Assembly: GCA_902167985.1 (NCBI GenBank)
Contig: CABHNZ010000034.1
Location: forward strand, 1 to 42,041
Reading direction: 5' to 3'
Source of the DNA: Shinella sp. UYSO24
GTDB taxonomy: Bacteria > Pseudomonadota > Alphaproteobacteria > Rhizobiales > Rhizobiaceae
DNA length: 42,041 bases
The position numbers and the translations under genes are program-made. A model generated the notes under the pieces. It was not told the DNA's origin. It did not search any database and saw only the letters and a program-made list of their open reading frames with translations. Shown here one piece after another: positions 16,491 through 25,277 of this stretch. Each line of letters begins with the position of its first letter. Positions within the stretch are counted from its first letter, which is position 1.

Positions 16491-16952
16491 ATGCCGTCAA
16501 GAATAAATGTGCAAAATACACTCGATTCCGCTTCCTTGCGTGAATTGCATGGAGCGCTGATCGACATCGTCAGCGTGATGAACCGGCCGCAACGTGATGA
16601 ACAGATGGTGCGGGAGGCCGGCATCGCGCTCGATCGCGCGCTGTTTCCGTTGCTGGTCATGATCGAGCGACTAGGCCCGATCGGCATCGTCGATCTCGCT
16701 GCGCGCGTCGGGCGCGACTACACCACCGTCAGCCGGCAGGTCTCCAAGCTGGAGGAACTCGGCCTTGCAGAACGTCAGGAAAGCACCACCGACCGCCGCA
16801 TCCGCGAAGCGGTCATCACAGCCCAGGGCAAGGCCATGACCGACAAGGTTGATGCCACCCGGGAAGCGATGGCCCGGGAGATTTTCGCGGATTGGGACGA
16901 AGGCGAGGTCAAGGACCTCATCCGCCTTATGCGCCGATTTGCGGACGCGTGA
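16491..16952 (+). CDS. MarR-family transcriptional regulator
   Basis: A 153-residue MarR protein with the winged-helix core LGPIGIVDLAARVGRDYTTVSRQVSKLEELGL and the wing ERQESTTDRRIREAVITAQG at about residues 60-110. The ATG at 16491 follows GGAG by seven bases. It is divergent from the monooxygenase-MFS fusion with only 44 bp between starts, and two near-identical 13-bp palindromic sites flank its start. The natural reading is a drug- or phenol-sensing repressor of the fusion gene and of itself. The inducer is unknown. Confidence 0.92.
   Translation: MPSRINVQNTLDSASLRELHGALIDIVSVMNRPQRDEQMVREAGIALDRALFPLLVMIERLGPIGIVDLAARVGRDYTTVSRQVSKLEELGLAERQESTTDRRIREAVITAQGKAMTDKVDATREAMAREIFADWDEGEVKDLIRLMRRFADA
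16509..16521. promoter_or_regulatory. Candidate MarR operator, copy 2, inside the marR coding start
   Basis: GTGCAAAATACAC matches 12 of 13 bases of the reverse complement of copy 1. The centres are 48 bp apart, with opposite orientation. A repressor dimer at each site would block both divergent genes; this is inference from spacing and symmetry. Confidence 0.5.
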
Positions 16953-17321
16953 CAGGGGCGCCTTGAAAGATCGCTCCGCCAATTTACCCGTCAGAAACGC
17001 GAACAGTTTCCTCTTATCGTCGTCGACAGGTCGTACAATACGCGGCCGGTCGGCAGCTTTACCGATGGAGCGGATAAGCTACCGCCCGTCCGCTGGAAAT
17101 GCAGAACCTAGAGCAAATGCCGGAGGCTAAGCACAAAGCTGCGCTCGAAAATCTTCGGAAAATCCTGGAAACCGACGACGCATAGGTCAGCTCGAGGCAT
17201 TCTTTCCGCGAGCGTATGAGGCCGAGATCAGTCGGTCGCGAGAATATTTCCAACGCATAGTAGTCTCCGGCTTGAAAGGGTCTGAACCTTCGACCATGGG
17301 ACTGCTCGTTAGTCTCAAGGC
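16953..17321. other. Gap with one doubtful small frame
   Basis: Nothing firm is seen here. At 17099-17185 (+) a 28-codon frame starts at ATG and reads MQNLEQMPEAKHKAALENLR and on to LETDDA, a clean amphipathic helix composition. It lacks a ribosome site and a known family, and may be the tail of a lost gene. Confidence 0.3.
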
Positions 17322-17876
17322 CTAACACTCTGCATCTACAGCGGCCGGCTCAGCTCGGTTTTCCCACTCCTGTGGGGTCAGCGTCTTGATGTCGAACTGG
17401 TCACGCGTTCGGGCGTAGGTATGCCCACCCATACGGCCGACCGCGTCCATCATCTGCTGGTCGATATGCAGATTGGCGGCGTTGACCGCCTCGCTGCGGA
17501 CGTAGACGCCCAGCACTTCTCCGAGAATGATCTCGCGGGCCGGGCCGACCTGCAGAGTCGTATGCCGGCGGCATTCAAGTGCTGCTGGGGCTGCCAGGAT
17601 TCGCAGACTGCGGACCATCTGTCCGGGCACGGTCGCGAGACCAGCTTCCTCCATCTCGTTTATCTCCGGACCGAACTTGATGGCACAAACCTCCATCTGG
17701 TCGACGAGCGCATTATCGCAGATGTGGACGGTGAACTCCCCTGTCTCGCGGATGTTGCGGGCAGTGTCCTTGAACCGCATGTCAGCATAATTCTCGACGC
17801 CGACGGCGACGATCGCTGGATCATGGGTCAACACATTGAAAAAGCTGAACGGGCCTGCGTTCGGCTGGCCCTGTTC
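17322..17876 (-). pseudogene. Flavin reductase-like FMN-binding protein, N-terminus missing
   Basis: The frame encodes GQPNAGPFSFFNVLTHDPAI, then TVHICDNALVDQMEVCAIKF and LGEVLGVYVR, the pattern of the flavin-reductase (DIM6/NTAB) FMN-binding family. Homologues have about 35 more residues ahead of GQPNAGPFS, including a PRPIALV segment. Here two stop codons (TGA, TAA) come directly before it and abut the stop of the substrate-binding-protein fragment. No ATG or GTG with a ribosome site is present, and TTG at 17834 would skip conserved residues. The gene is therefore 5'-truncated by a deletion. Such reductases can supply reduced flavin, but this one lies next to no intact partner. Confidence 0.72.
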
Positions 17877-17879
17877 TTA

Positions 17880-18170
17880 TCACGGCGTGTTTCCGAAGTA
17901 TTTCAATCTCAGTCTTGCGATGGTCCAGTCTTCATGGAGACCCAGAATCTGCACAGTCACAGGCTTTATCGGATCGCTGTCTGCCGGATAGGCAAATCCG
18001 TACTTGTCAGGGTGAAAGATGTCGACGGTGACGTTCCGTTCCGGGCCGCTATGCGCGTAGTATTCCAGTTTCGTTGCATCCGCCACGATGGCATCGACCT
18101 CGGAATGGCCCGCCGATATAGAGTTCCCGTTGGAGCCGCGGGCTATCGCCTTCAGCACGTTTGACCCGAA
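17880..18170 (-). pseudogene. C-terminal fragment of an ABC-transporter substrate-binding protein
   Basis: The last ~95 codons read VLKAIARG..., HSEVDAIVADATKLEYYA, DIFHPDKYGFAYPADSD and end RLRLKYFGNTP, matching the end of family-3 type periplasmic solute-binding proteins (EVDAVV.D, KYGFA, KWFG). The upstream part is missing: residues before FGSNVLKA do not resemble the family. No transporter genes are nearby. The fragment ends exactly where the truncated flavin reductase begins, suggesting a deletion junction near 17878. Confidence 0.6.
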
Positions 18171-18293
18171 CGGATATCGCCGTCGACAAAGCATCAAAAA
18201 GGAGGTCTCATTGTATAGACTTGCCCTAGCCCCACGCCGATAGCGATCCTGCCTTTCCACACTTTTGGTACCGATTGTCGGCATCCGCTACGG

Positions 18294-19223
18294 TCACAGC
18301 AACTGTCGTGTCAGAAGCTGCTCAAGCCAATCGGCGAACACCTGAAGCCTCCTGGAAAGGTGCTGACGATGCGGGTAAAGCAGTGTCATCGGCATGGCGA
18401 CAGCCCGATGAGCGGGCATCACCTCGACCAGTTCACCTGCGTCGAGGTGCCGCTTTACGTCGTAGGCCGGGATCTGGATGAGGCCAAGGCCGGCAAGGCA
18501 GCAGGCGATGTAGGCCTCGGCACTGTTGACCGTGACCCTTCCACGCATTGGCACCAAACGTACTTCGCCATCATCGAGCCATTCCCAATCCTCGACACGC
18601 CCCGTCGATGGCGATGCATAATTGACGGCGAGATGCGCAATCAAATCGTCAGGGGCGTCTGGCGTGCCATGTCGAGCGAGATAAGCGGGGCTAGCGACAT
18701 TGATCAGGGGCAAGTCACCGATCTTGCGGGCAATCAGACCGGAGTCACCAAGCGGTCCGACACGCAGCACGCAATCGATGCTGTCCTCCACCAGGTTGAC
18801 CGCCCGGTCGGTGACACGCAGGTCGATATCGAGTTGAGGATAACGATCGAGGAATTCAGGCAAGGCTGGCGCGATGATCAAACGGCCAATCCGCCCAGGT
18901 ACATCGATACGCAGCTTGCCGGTGGGCCCGACAGAGGTTTGCCGGAACAGCCCCTCCGCCTCATCGACATCGGCGATCAACCGCAGGCAGCGTTCATAGA
19001 AGGCGGCGCCGTCCTGCGTGGGAGAAACCTTTCGGGTGGTGCGGTGAAGCAGGCGGGCACCAACCCGCGCTTCGAGATCAATCACAGCTGCAGAGACTGA
19101 CGAACGTGGCAGCCCGAGCGTATCGGCAGCGCGGGTGAAACTCGCGCATTCGACGACGCGGCTAAAAATGCGAAAGAGATCGATACGGTCCAAAGGCGTG
19201 GCTCTCATGAGATTGGTCGCCAT
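18294..19223 (-). CDS. LysR-family regulator
   Basis: A LysR regulator of up to 309 residues, of the subgroup starting LDRIDLFRIFSRVVE. The HTH is AADTLGLPRSSVSAAVIDLE and the effector domain shows GKLRIDVPGRIGRLIIAPAL and LGLIQIPAYDV. Two starts are possible: ATG at 19223, which lies inside a long palindrome, and ATG at 19208 (MRATPLDRIDLF). The second would leave the palindrome fully upstream of the gene and fits the family N-terminus better. It is divergent from the SDR at 19337, its likely target. Confidence 0.9.
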   Translation of the reverse strand: MATNLMRATPLDRIDLFRIFSRVVECASFTRAADTLGLPRSSVSAAVIDLEARVGARLLHRTTRKVSPTQDGAAFYERCLRLIADVDEAEGLFRQTSVGPTGKLRIDVPGRIGRLIIAPALPEFLDRYPQLDIDLRVTDRAVNLVEDSIDCVLRVGPLGDSGLIARKIGDLPLINVASPAYLARHGTPDAPDDLIAHLAVNYASPSTGRVEDWEWLDDGEVRLVPMRGRVTVNSAEAYIACCLAGLGLIQIPAYDVKRHLDAGELVEVMPAHRAVAMPMTLLYPHRQHLSRRLQVFADWLEQLLTRQLL

Positions 19224-19250
19224 TCCTGACAGGTGATGTCAGAAATGGCG
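19218..19250. promoter_or_regulatory. Large inverted repeat, candidate LysR operator
   Basis: Arms CGCCATTCCTGACA (19218-19231) and TGTCAGAAATGGCG (19237-19250) match at 13 of 14 positions around a 5-bp centre. The core TGACA-N5-TGTCA has the T-N13-A shape of a LysR box. It overlaps the first possible LysR start codon and lies 87 bp before the SDR. Confidence 0.6.
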
Positions 19251-19336
19251 ACTTTATGACGAATACATAGACGATATGCTGCACTACAGAAAGCGGTCAC
19301 GTAGGTGGCTGCAAGCCAAGCCGAGGAGCAACGCCA

Positions 19337-20110
19337 ATGACTGATCATAACATCAAGGGAAAAACCGTTCTTATCGCCGGTGGCGCGAAGAATCTTGGCG
19401 GATTGATCGCGCGCGATCTCGCCGCGCAGGGTGCGAAAGCGATTGCCGTTCACTATAACACCAGCGCCACGAAGCCCGCGGCCGACGAGACGGTCGCGGC
19501 AATCAAGGCGGCGGGCGCTAACGCCTTCGCCTTCCAGGCCGACCTCACCACGGCTGGCGCAACCGAGCAACTGTTCACCGATGCGAAGGCGGCATTAGGC
19601 GGCATCGATATCGCCATCAACACGGTCGGCAAGGTGCTGAAGAAGCCGATGGTCGAGATCTCGGAATCCGAATATGACGAGATGACCGCCGTCAACTCGA
19701 AATCCGCCTTCTTCTTCCTCAAGGAAGCTGGCAAGCATGTCAGCGACAACGGCAAGATTTGCACGCTGGTGACCTCGCTGCTCGGCGCCTACACGCCCTT
19801 CTATGCCGCCTATGCCGGCACCAAGGCTCCGGTGGAGCATTTCACGCGGGCGGCCTCGAAGGAGTTTGGCGAGCGCGGCATCTCGGTGACGGCCATCGGC
19901 CCGGGCCCAATGGATACGCCCTTCTTCTATCCGGCCGAGGGTGCCGATGCGGTCGCCTATCACAAGACCGCGGCAGCATTGTCAAATTTCTCCAAGACCG
20001 GCCTCACCGACATCGAAGACATCGTTCCCTTCATCCGCTTCCTCGTCTCCGAGGGTTGGTGGATGACCGGGCAGACCATCCTCGTGAATGGCGGCTACAC
20101 GACGAAGTAA
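19337..20110 (+). CDS. Short-chain dehydrogenase/reductase
   Basis: A 257-residue SDR. The cofactor motif is GGAKNLGG near the start, a less common version of TGxxxGxG, followed by DLTTAGATEQLF and a NTVG strand in place of NNAG. The catalytic Tyr-Lys pair is in FYAAYAGTKAPVEHF, and the end WMTGQTILVNGGYTTK is typical of tetrameric SDRs. A GAGGAG site precedes the ATG. It is expected to be a cytoplasmic NAD(P)H-dependent reductase, substrate unknown. It is divergent from LysR and upstream of the aldehyde dehydrogenase, possibly in one transcript. Confidence 0.92.
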   Translation: MTDHNIKGKTVLIAGGAKNLGGLIARDLAAQGAKAIAVHYNTSATKPAADETVAAIKAAGANAFAFQADLTTAGATEQLFTDAKAALGGIDIAINTVGKVLKKPMVEISESEYDEMTAVNSKSAFFFLKEAGKHVSDNGKICTLVTSLLGAYTPFYAAYAGTKAPVEHFTRAASKEFGERGISVTAIGPGPMDTPFFYPAEGADAVAYHKTAAALSNFSKTGLTDIEDIVPFIRFLVSEGWWMTGQTILVNGGYTTK

Positions 20111-20234
20111 TTGGTGACGCGGCCGGGCAGGCGCCCGGCCGCTCCCGTTTCCGACCCCTTGACCATTTGGAGCCCACATCGCGTCGCAGCTCCGGGAGTC
20201 CCGTCATGACAGCCGTTTTCAGTCTCTCTTCGAC

Positions 20235-21581
20235 ATGCAGCGAGAGCATTTCCTCAGTGACGCGACCAAGAGTTATGAGTGGCGGATCGATCAGCTCGAC
20301 CGCATGGAGCGGATGCTCACCGACAACAGAGATGCACTCTGCGCTGCTCTTTATCAGGATTTCGGCAAGCCGCCTTTCGAGCAACTGTTCGAGATCACCG
20401 TGCCAAGCGGGGTGATCAAATATTATCGCGAGAACCTGCGCAACCTGATGGCGCCGCAGCCGCAGCCGATCCCCGTCGGGCTAGAAGCAACTGGTAACAG
20501 CGGCGTCATCTACAAGGAGCCCTATGGCGTGACGCTGGTAATCGGCCCGTTCAACGCTCCGATCCTGCTTCTACTCGATCCAGCCATTGCTGCACTGGCC
20601 GCTGGCAATACCGTGATCCTGAAGCCGGCGAATACAACGCCAGCGACGGCAGCGCTATTGAGCAAGTTGGTTCCGCGCTATTTCGCACCGGAGAACGTCA
20701 CGATCGTTACCGGCGGGCGTGAAGAGATCGGCGCGCTGCTCGAACTGCCTTTCGACTTTATCTTCTTCACCGGCTCGTCCACGGTGGGCAAGGTGGTGAT
20801 GAGGGCGGCGGCCGAGAACCTGACGCCGGTCATCCTGGAACTCGGCGGTCAAAACCCGACGATCGTTGATGCGAGCGCCAATCTCGACGTTGCCGCCGAC
20901 CGCATCGCCTGGGGCCACAACGCGATCTCTGGGCAATGGTGCATCGCGCCGGGCTATGTCTATGTACATGAAAGCATCGCTGACGTTTTCATCGCCAAGC
21001 TCAAGGCGTCGATTGTCAAGATGTATGGCGAGGTTCCAAGCACAAGCCCGGACTTCGCGCGCATGATTAGCGAGCACGACGCAGAGCGGGTTGCCTCCTA
21101 CATCCTGCCAGAAAAGGTCGTCCATGGCGGCCGCTACGACATCAAGGCACGTTATGTCGAGCCGACGCTCCTCTACCCCTCGACCTGGGACGATCCAGCA
21201 CTTCAGCAGGAGGTGTTCAGTCCGGTGCTGCCGGTCATGCCGTATCGCGACCTCAAGGAGATCGTGAGCATTATAAAGCGTAAGCCAAAGCCACTCGCAG
21301 CATATATCTTCAGCAGGGACCAGACAGTCATCGACTATGTGCTCGGGTCGCTTTCGTTCGGAGGCGGCTGCATCAACCAGACCAATCTGCATTGCTGGAT
21401 CGACAGTCTGCCGTTTGGCGGCGTCGGCAATAGCGGCATGGGCAAGTATTACGGCAAGGCCGGGTTCGACGCACTCAGCAACACCAAGGCAATGCTGATC
21501 GGCAATCCTGATCTCCTGCTCGATATATTCCCGCCCTACGCGGGCAAGGACATTGAAAAGAACCTGAGCGTGTTTTCATGA
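20235..21581 (+). CDS. Class 3-type aldehyde dehydrogenase
   Basis: A 448-residue NAD(P)-dependent aldehyde dehydrogenase of the class 3 / coniferyl-aldehyde-dehydrogenase type, shorter than the 490-residue types and lacking their N-terminal extension. Motifs are GVTLVIGPFNAP, FFTGSSTVGKVV, Glu in LELGGQNP and the catalytic C236 in SGQWCIAP (usually GQTC). The usable ATG at 20235 has no ribosome site. A better ATG at 20206 with GGGAG upstream is out of frame by two bases. Removing one CT from the CTCTCT run near 20224 would give MTAVFSLFDMQREHF, the expected N-terminus. Its stop overlaps the mscS start (ATGA). It probably oxidises aldehydes made or removed with the upstream SDR. Confidence 0.88.
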   Translation: MQREHFLSDATKSYEWRIDQLDRMERMLTDNRDALCAALYQDFGKPPFEQLFEITVPSGVIKYYRENLRNLMAPQPQPIPVGLEATGNSGVIYKEPYGVTLVIGPFNAPILLLLDPAIAALAAGNTVILKPANTTPATAALLSKLVPRYFAPENVTIVTGGREEIGALLELPFDFIFFTGSSTVGKVVMRAAAENLTPVILELGGQNPTIVDASANLDVAADRIAWGHNAISGQWCIAPGYVYVHESIADVFIAKLKASIVKMYGEVPSTSPDFARMISEHDAERVASYILPEKVVHGGRYDIKARYVEPTLLYPSTWDDPALQQEVFSPVLPVMPYRDLKEIVSIIKRKPKPLAAYIFSRDQTVIDYVLGSLSFGGGCINQTNLHCWIDSLPFGGVGNSGMGKYYGKAGFDALSNTKAMLIGNPDLLLDIFPPYAGKDIEKNLSVFS

Positions 21582-23760
21582 AGGCCGTATTTCTCGCAAT
21601 CGTCGTATCCCTCTTTACTCTGCTGGCGTGGTCGCCGGTTGCCGCACAGGAGGCACCGGTGCGGATTGTCGTTCATCCAGGACAAAGCGAGGCCGATATC
21701 GGCCGTATCATCTCCGCGGCCACGCAATCGGGCAGAGAGGTGCTGGTAGAGTGGCGTAACAGCGAAGATGCAGCCTGCCCACCTCCGACCGCGCATCTCC
21801 TACGACGGAGGTCCCAGAACCGGCGCTGGGCAGTCTCGGGGATGTATTTATGCGCGGAGCCCGGCTTGCTATCGACGGCCTGTCCGGTATCGCCGGTCTC
21901 GGTGCTAATATCATCGCGATGCTCGCCACCGAGGGTAAGAGCCTGTTTTCCGTCGTCGCGATTGCCGGCGTTGCAATCGCCGCTGGTGTTCTGGCAGCTG
22001 CCCTGTTTCGGCGCATCGTGCAGGGCAGCGACACCGGACGCCATGAGGATCCTCATATCTTCTCAAAAGTTCGAACGGCATTTCGGCGCCTTGTCGTCGA
22101 TCTGCTTTGCACCGGCCTTCTGGCTGGGTGCGGATATATTCTTCCGAACCTGTTACTGGAAGCCGGCACGCTATCCTTCCAATTGACAAGAGCGTTGGTC
22201 ACGATTGCGGTGGTCATGGCCCTTTACGCATCCTGCGGTCGTTTTCTTCTCGCATCCACTCCGAATAGGCGACCGCTTATCGATATCGCACACCCACGCT
22301 GGCACCTCGCCATGCTGGTCACCTATGGTGCCATAGGCTCCTTCGCCGGCGAAACCGTCAGGCTTGCGAATGCTCGCGGTATGGACAAGGGCGCAATCGA
22401 AGGATGGTTCCTTATTTGCACCACTGTCCTGACGGTCCTGAAGTTATGGTGGTTCATTGGAGGGGCGAAGGACATCAGGGACGTGTTCACCGGATTTTCG
22501 CCCGGCATCGTTCGCAGACTGGTCGGATACGTTCTGCCGGAATTCTACGCATTGTCGGCGCTTCTCATCTGGCTTGCCGGTTTTCTGATGGCCGGAAGGC
22601 CAGAGAGCCCGGCATGGAGCTTTGCCGCCGGAACGACGCAGATCGTTCTGGTCGTCGTTCCCGTAGCGGCCTTCGGAATGTGGGCGATGATGGGCCAGGT
22701 TGCGGGCAATCGGCAGGCAGCAGGTGCCACAGATATGGTCACCGCGCTGTTGTGGGGCGCGCGCACAGCAACATCAGGCGCTGTCTGGCTTGCCGGGCTG
22801 CACCTCATCGTATCGCTCTGGCAGCCACTTATGTCCGGCCAGCTCGCCGTTGTGACATTCCCGCTCCTGTGGCTGGAGCATATCAGCCTTGCCATCGTCG
22901 TAAGCTGGACATTCTGCACGCTGGTATGGCGCTATTTCGAGGCGGTGGCACCTGTACCCGTCATCGCCTTGCCGGGGCAAGAGGATGGAGAAGTAGAGAG
23001 TAAGCAAGCAAGCCGCCTCTCGACGGTCATGCCTGTCGTGCGCAATCTGACGCTGGGTGCCGTGCTTGCGATTGCCGGGCTGGTGGTGCTGTCGTCGATC
23101 GGCGTCGATGTCGCGCCGCTACTTGCGGGTTTCGGGGTGCTCGGCCTTGCGCTGTCCTTCGGGTCACAGACGCTGGTCAAGGATATCGTTTCGGGCATTT
23201 TCTTCATTGCCGACGATGCGTTCCGCGTCGGAGAATATATCGACAGCGGCAAACTCAAGGGAACGGTCGAGCGGATCAATCTACGCTCCATCCGTCTGCG
23301 CCACCACAACGGTCCGGTCCATACGATCCCGTTCGGCCAGATCAGCTCGGTGACCAATTACAGTCGTGACTGGGGAACCACCAAGTTCGAATTGCGCTTC
23401 GACCGGGATGCCGATGCCGAGATCATTCGCAAGACAGCCAAGAAGATTGGGCTCGCCATGCTGGATGAGCCTGAATTCTCTAATGAATTTCTGATCCCCC
23501 TCAAGATGCAGGGCATTCAGGATATCACCGAAACCTCGATGGTCGTCCGCTTCAAGTTCACTTCGAAACCGGGCAATCCCAGCCTCCTCAAGCGGGAGGG
23601 CATGAAGAGGTTGCTCGCGGCCCTCAAGGCAGCGGGTGTGCAGCTTGCCTCCAACGCGGTGACGGTTCGAGAAGGAATGGGATTGCCGGCGGCGGCTGCC
23701 GCTGAAACGATGCTGAAAGCCACCAAGGAAACCGGCCTGGAGCCAGGATCGGCGCAGTAG
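21578..23760 (+). pseudogene. MscS-family mechanosensitive channel, one frameshift
   Basis: The protein begins with a signal peptide (MKAVFLAIVVSLFTLL, cleavage near AAQ-EAPV) and a short periplasmic part, then the frame shifts near 21775. The second frame (open from the upstream codons of TSDRASPTTEVPEP) holds about ten membrane helices and the MscS core: VLAIAGLVVLSSIGVDVAPL, the pore helix AGFGVLGLALSFGSQTLVKD and the beta domain RVGEYIDSGKLKGTVERINL. Correcting the shift by one base gives about 727 residues, normal for large MscS-like channels. It opens under membrane tension to release solutes. The start ATG overlaps the aldehyde dehydrogenase stop, so they are likely co-translated. A start at the ATG at 21850 could still give a channel without the signal peptide. 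Confidence 0.85.
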
Positions 23761-23782
23761 GAAAGAATGGAGCGGTACTCAA

Positions 23783-24049
23783 ATGCATATGGTTCTTATG
23801 ATTCTGACAGGGGCTTTGCTTCTCTGCGTTTTTTCCCTTCTCGGGAAATTGTGGAGCGAAGATCTCATGGGCGTTGCATTCGCTGCGAGGGTCTTCATTC
23901 CGACCTGGTTTGTTATAGCGGCAGTCAATCTTTGGATCGGTGTGACGAAAGCCGGTTATTCCGTGCGTGAGGAACTGCCAATTCTCCTGGTCGTCTTCGC
24001 GGTTCCCGCGGCACTCGCCGGCGTGGTAATCTGGCGACTTGCGCGGTAA
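23783..24049 (+). CDS. Small three-helix membrane protein
   Basis: An 88-residue hydrophobic protein with three predicted membrane helices (MILTGALLLCVFSLL; FIPTWFVIAAVNLWIGV; ILLVVFAVPAALAGVVIW) and a WRLAR tail. It starts ATGCATATG, with GGAG upstream able to serve either ATG. It lies 22 bases after the channel gene and 13 bases before the LtrA start, so it is probably in the same transcript. No function is known; it may be an inner-membrane accessory protein. Confidence 0.75.
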   Translation: MHMVLMILTGALLLCVFSLLGKLWSEDLMGVAFAARVFIPTWFVIAAVNLWIGVTKAGYSVREELPILLVVFAVPAALAGVVIWRLAR

Positions 24050-24062
24050 GGACCTGAAAAAC

Positions 24063-25265
24063 ATGGCCGAACAGTCTATTCAGCATCATCCCCTCTTGCG
24101 CCGCCGCGACGGCCACCACGCCCGGGTCACATTCGAGGAGCTGTTCTTCGATCTCGTCTATGTCTTTGCGGTGACGCAGCTCAGCCACGAGCTCTTGACC
24201 AACCTCAAGCCGACCGGCGTCATCGAGACGCTGATCCTCTGGTTCGCAGTCTGGCTCGGCTGGCAATATACCTGCTGGGTCACCAACTGGTTCGACCCGG
24301 AGACACCGCGCATCCGCGGCCTGATTTTCGCCGTCATGCTGGCGGGTCTCGTCATGGCCTCGGCCATCCCAGGCGCCTTCGGCGAGCGCGGCTGGATCTT
24401 TGCCCTCGCCTATGTCGCGATCCAGGTCGGACGCACGGCCTATATCGTCTGGGAACTGGGTTACGATCATCCGCTTGCGGCCAACTATCGGCGTATGCTC
24501 GGCTGGGTGTCGATCTCCGCCCTGTTCTGGACCGCCGGGGCCTTTGTCGAGCACGAAGCCCGCATGGCCTTGTGGGCGGTCGCGATCCTCTGCGAATATG
24601 TCTCACCGATGTTCGGCTTCCCGCTACCCGGCCTTGGTCGCTCAAAGACCAGCGACTGGACGATCGAAGGCGGGCATCTCGCTGAACGCTGCCAACTTTT
24701 CGTGATCGTCGCGCTGGGCGAGACACTGCTTGCGACCGGCGCCACCATGGCGCGTGCCGAGGTCTGGGATGTGCCGATCCTCTCGGCGCTTCTCGCGACG
24801 TTCCTGGGGACGCTCGCGATGTGGTGGCTCTATTTCGGCACATCGAGCAAGGACGCGACCGCCGCCATCACGCGATCTGATGATCCTGGACGGATCGGTG
24901 CCTATTTCCACTATATTCACGCCATCCTGATCGGGGGTGTCATCGCCACGGCCGTTGGCAACGACCTCGTGCTCGCCCATCCCCACGATCCACTGAAAAC
25001 GGCCTATGTTCTGATCCTCGTCGCCGGGCCGACGATCTACCTGCTCGGCAGCGCCGTCTACAAGAAGGCCGTCTACGGGGTGGTGCCGGCATCCCATATG
25101 GCCGGCGTCGCGGCGCTCCTCCTCCTGATCCCTGTCGCCTATGCCGTCGATCTACTCGCCATGGGGTGGCTTACGACGATCGTCATGCTCGCTGTCGGTT
25201 TCTGGGAGGGCCGGATACTGCGCAAGCGGCGGCTTTCTTCCGCCGTTCAGCCGGCCTCGCACTGA
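24063..25265 (+). CDS. ltrA: Low temperature requirement protein A (LtrA) family
   Basis: A 400-residue polytopic membrane protein with the LtrA hallmark RVTFEELFFDLVYVFAVTQL near the N-terminus and about eleven hydrophobic helices. The name comes from a Listeria gene needed for growth in the cold; the molecular activity is unknown. The ATG at 24063 was chosen because the open frame upstream only offers TTG. It sits in a tail-to-head row with the small membrane protein and the DUF924 gene (12 bases to the next start). Confidence 0.9.
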   Translation: MAEQSIQHHPLLRRRDGHHARVTFEELFFDLVYVFAVTQLSHELLTNLKPTGVIETLILWFAVWLGWQYTCWVTNWFDPETPRIRGLIFAVMLAGLVMASAIPGAFGERGWIFALAYVAIQVGRTAYIVWELGYDHPLAANYRRMLGWVSISALFWTAGAFVEHEARMALWAVAILCEYVSPMFGFPLPGLGRSKTSDWTIEGGHLAERCQLFVIVALGETLLATGATMARAEVWDVPILSALLATFLGTLAMWWLYFGTSSKDATAAITRSDDPGRIGAYFHYIHAILIGGVIATAVGNDLVLAHPHDPLKTAYVLILVAGPTIYLLGSAVYKKAVYGVVPASHMAGVAALLLLIPVAYAVDLLAMGWLTTIVMLAVGFWEGRILRKRRLSSAVQPASH

Positions 25266-25277
25266 GAGGCAACGGCC

